Shown here in pieces: positions 62,930-64,000 of a stretch of DNA of 64,000 nt (position 1 is the stretch's first letter; every line of letters starts with the position of its first letter). The translations under genes and the position numbers were made by a program. Source of the DNA: Paenibacillus lupini. Its GTDB lineage: Bacteria > Bacillota > Bacilli > Paenibacillales > Paenibacillaceae. The DNA is taken from assembly GCF_011761355.1 (NCBI RefSeq), contig NZ_JAASRW010000003.1:186001-250000 (forward strand), written 5' to 3'. The notes beneath the pieces are model-generated. The model saw nothing but the letters and a program-made list of their open reading frames with translations. It made no database searches and was not told the origin of the DNA.

Positions 62930-63869
62930 ACCGTTTACAATTGTTGTTTGTACTTATAACGGAAGTAGATTTATATCACTTGTTATTGAGGCTTTGTTGA
63001 AGCAAAATAATCTTCACGAATTAGTTCATGAAATTATGATAGTGGATAATAAGTCTACAGATAATACGAAAGATATTATTCTCGAACACTCACTAAAACA
63101 CCCATTAATAAACTATTGTTTTGAGGAAAAACAAGGTCTTTCCAATGCACGAAGACACGCATCTAAGGCTCAGACTGATTGGGTTATCTTTGTTGATGAT
63201 GATAATTTGTTGCAATGTGACTGGTTAATTGAGTTACAAAGAACAATAGAAGAGAATCCGAATGCTGGAGTAATAAATGGCGCTGTTATTGCATGCTGCA
63301 TAGATGAATTAACTAATGAGGAACTTCACTGTCTTCATGCCATGTATCATAATCTTGCATGTACACATTTAAAAGAAGAAGATATTAAGGGTTCTAAACC
63401 TAATTTGATTCCAATGGGTGCAGGGATGTGTGTTAAAGTTGAGGCGCTAAAAGTTATTGATAAGGAAGGGTGGCTTGTATTAACTGGAAGGACTAAAAAT
63501 AGTTTATCTTCTGGTGAAGATACAGAGTTAAGCAATAGAGTTTTTGCTCAAGGTTATAAATATGTTTGTAATTACAATATGCGCTTAAAACATATAATTC
63601 CTGCGAGTAGATTATCAAGCGAATATATGACGCGCTTAATAATTGGTTTAACTAATGGTAGATACGATTTTATTTCTAATAATAGAATGTTTATAATCTC
63701 AAGATTTCTGCGTTGTATTAAATATATAGCTATGATTGTTTATATGAAGCATATATTCAAAAAATCAAAGGTAGATTCAATTGAGGCATTCTCTGCTAAA
63801 TATAACATTCTAAGCGCAAAAACATTTATCAGTAGAACAAAGAATGATCTTCTCATTGGAAGGAACTAA
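62922..63869 (+). CDS. Glycosyltransferase family 2
   Basis: A 315-residue GT-A fold enzyme. FTIVVCTYNGSRFISLVIEA is the family start, IMIVDNKSTDNTKDII the first acidic site, and VIFVDDDNLL the DxD metal site; GEDTELSNRVFAQGYKYVC near residue 200 is the usual ED motif before the acceptor region. It is AT-rich like its neighbour. It would add one sugar to the repeat unit. Confidence 0.88.
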   Translation: MSKPFTIVVCTYNGSRFISLVIEALLKQNNLHELVHEIMIVDNKSTDNTKDIILEHSLKHPLINYCFEEKQGLSNARRHASKAQTDWVIFVDDDNLLQCDWLIELQRTIEENPNAGVINGAVIACCIDELTNEELHCLHAMYHNLACTHLKEEDIKGSKPNLIPMGAGMCVKVEALKVIDKEGWLVLTGRTKNSLSSGEDTELSNRVFAQGYKYVCNYNMRLKHIIPASRLSSEYMTRLIIGLTNGRYDFISNNRMFIISRFLRCIKYIAMIVYMKHIFKKSKVDSIEAFSAKYNILSAKTFISRTKNDLLIGRN

Positions 63870-63871
63870 TT

Positions 63872-64000
63872 ATGATTTTTTATATTTGTTTATTTTTATT
63901 AACAGTGAGCATAGTTCTATTTTCAAAAAAAGAAGGATTTGTTGTAATTGCTTTTTTGTTATTAGGTTCAACTTATGCTTTTAGAGATTCTTTAGCTGTA
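63872..64000 (+). CDS. Start of an EpsG/Wzy-like polymerase (3' end missing)
   Basis: ATG 63872, two bases after the GT2 stop, begins a hydrophobic frame that runs off the window: MIFYICLFLLTVSIVLFSKK, then a second membrane segment and TYAFRDSLAV. A FRDSLAVG-like motif after the second segment resembles EpsG-family polysaccharide polymerases. Only 43 residues are visible, so the call rests on position and this motif. Confidence 0.6.
   Translation, partial: MIFYICLFLLTVSIVLFSKKEGFVVIAFLLLGSTYAFRDSLAV

Noticed and set aside
1..64000. tRNA, rRNA or insertion sequences
   Set aside because: No cloverleaf-type sequence, rRNA motif or transposase was recognised anywhere in the window.

Overview
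The window looks like chromosomal DNA of a Paenibacillus-type member of the Bacillales. Signs are the strong AAGGAGG-type ribosome sites with many GTG/TTG starts, a bacillithiol-linked YtxJ protein, a secreted protein with three SLH domains, a YesM/YesN two-component pair beside a sugar ABC importer that has no ATPase of its own, and moderate GC content that falls clearly after about 61.7 kb. This assignment is inference; there is no rRNA or other marker gene in the window.

Region 1 (1-18.3 kb) is an exopolysaccharide operon of the eps/cps type: the end of a BY-kinase, a membrane-bound NDP-sugar 4,6-dehydratase, a flippase, a pyruvyl transferase, glycosyltransferases, a multi-spanning membrane protein, acyltransferase, UDP-glucuronate-type epimerase, a glycosyltransferase fused to a phosphoglycosyl transferase, a PglD-type acetyltransferase, a PglE-type aminotransferase, GalU and UDP-glucose dehydrogenase. 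Dehydratase, aminotransferase, acetyltransferase and phosphoglycosyl transferase together resemble the bacillosamine (diNAcBac) initiation route. Two gene-free blocks of hairpin-rich tandem repeats (8.34-9.2 kb and 14.04-14.9 kb) interrupt the operon.

Region 2 (18.3-32.7 kb) is mixed: a possible 42-residue Cys protein, a secreted protein with 24 Gly-Asn-X triplets, a GNAT enzyme, a DUF2975 plus small HTH pair, two DinB-type proteins, a lipoprotein, an ECF sigma/anti-sigma pair, a thioredoxin-reductase-like flavoprotein, an amino-acid ABC importer, a DUF4023 miniprotein, a His-rich CDF metal exporter with an ArsR/SmtB-like operator, a PH-domain protein, an MFS exporter and an alpha/beta hydrolase.

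Region 3 (32.7-52.2 kb) carries a diguanylate cyclase, a sugar-importer regulon (two permeases, YesM/YesN, lipoprotein), a GH36 alpha-galactosidase, a Vsr/DUF559-like nuclease with a winged-helix tail, YtxJ and a polyamine importer (potABCD). Four intergenic arrays here share one palindrome family, TTGGAT-N3-ATCCAA, in units of about 258, 281 or 287 bp. One array lies on each side of the nuclease gene.

Region 4 (52.2-64 kb) has an SLH protein, then a second polysaccharide operon: Wzz-like modulator, BY-kinase, second GalU, second phosphoglycosyl transferase, GDP-fucose synthesis (fcl, gmd), three glycosyltransferases and the start of an EpsG-like polymerase. It would make a fucose-containing polymer. 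The two operons duplicate the kinase, GalU and initiating-transferase functions.
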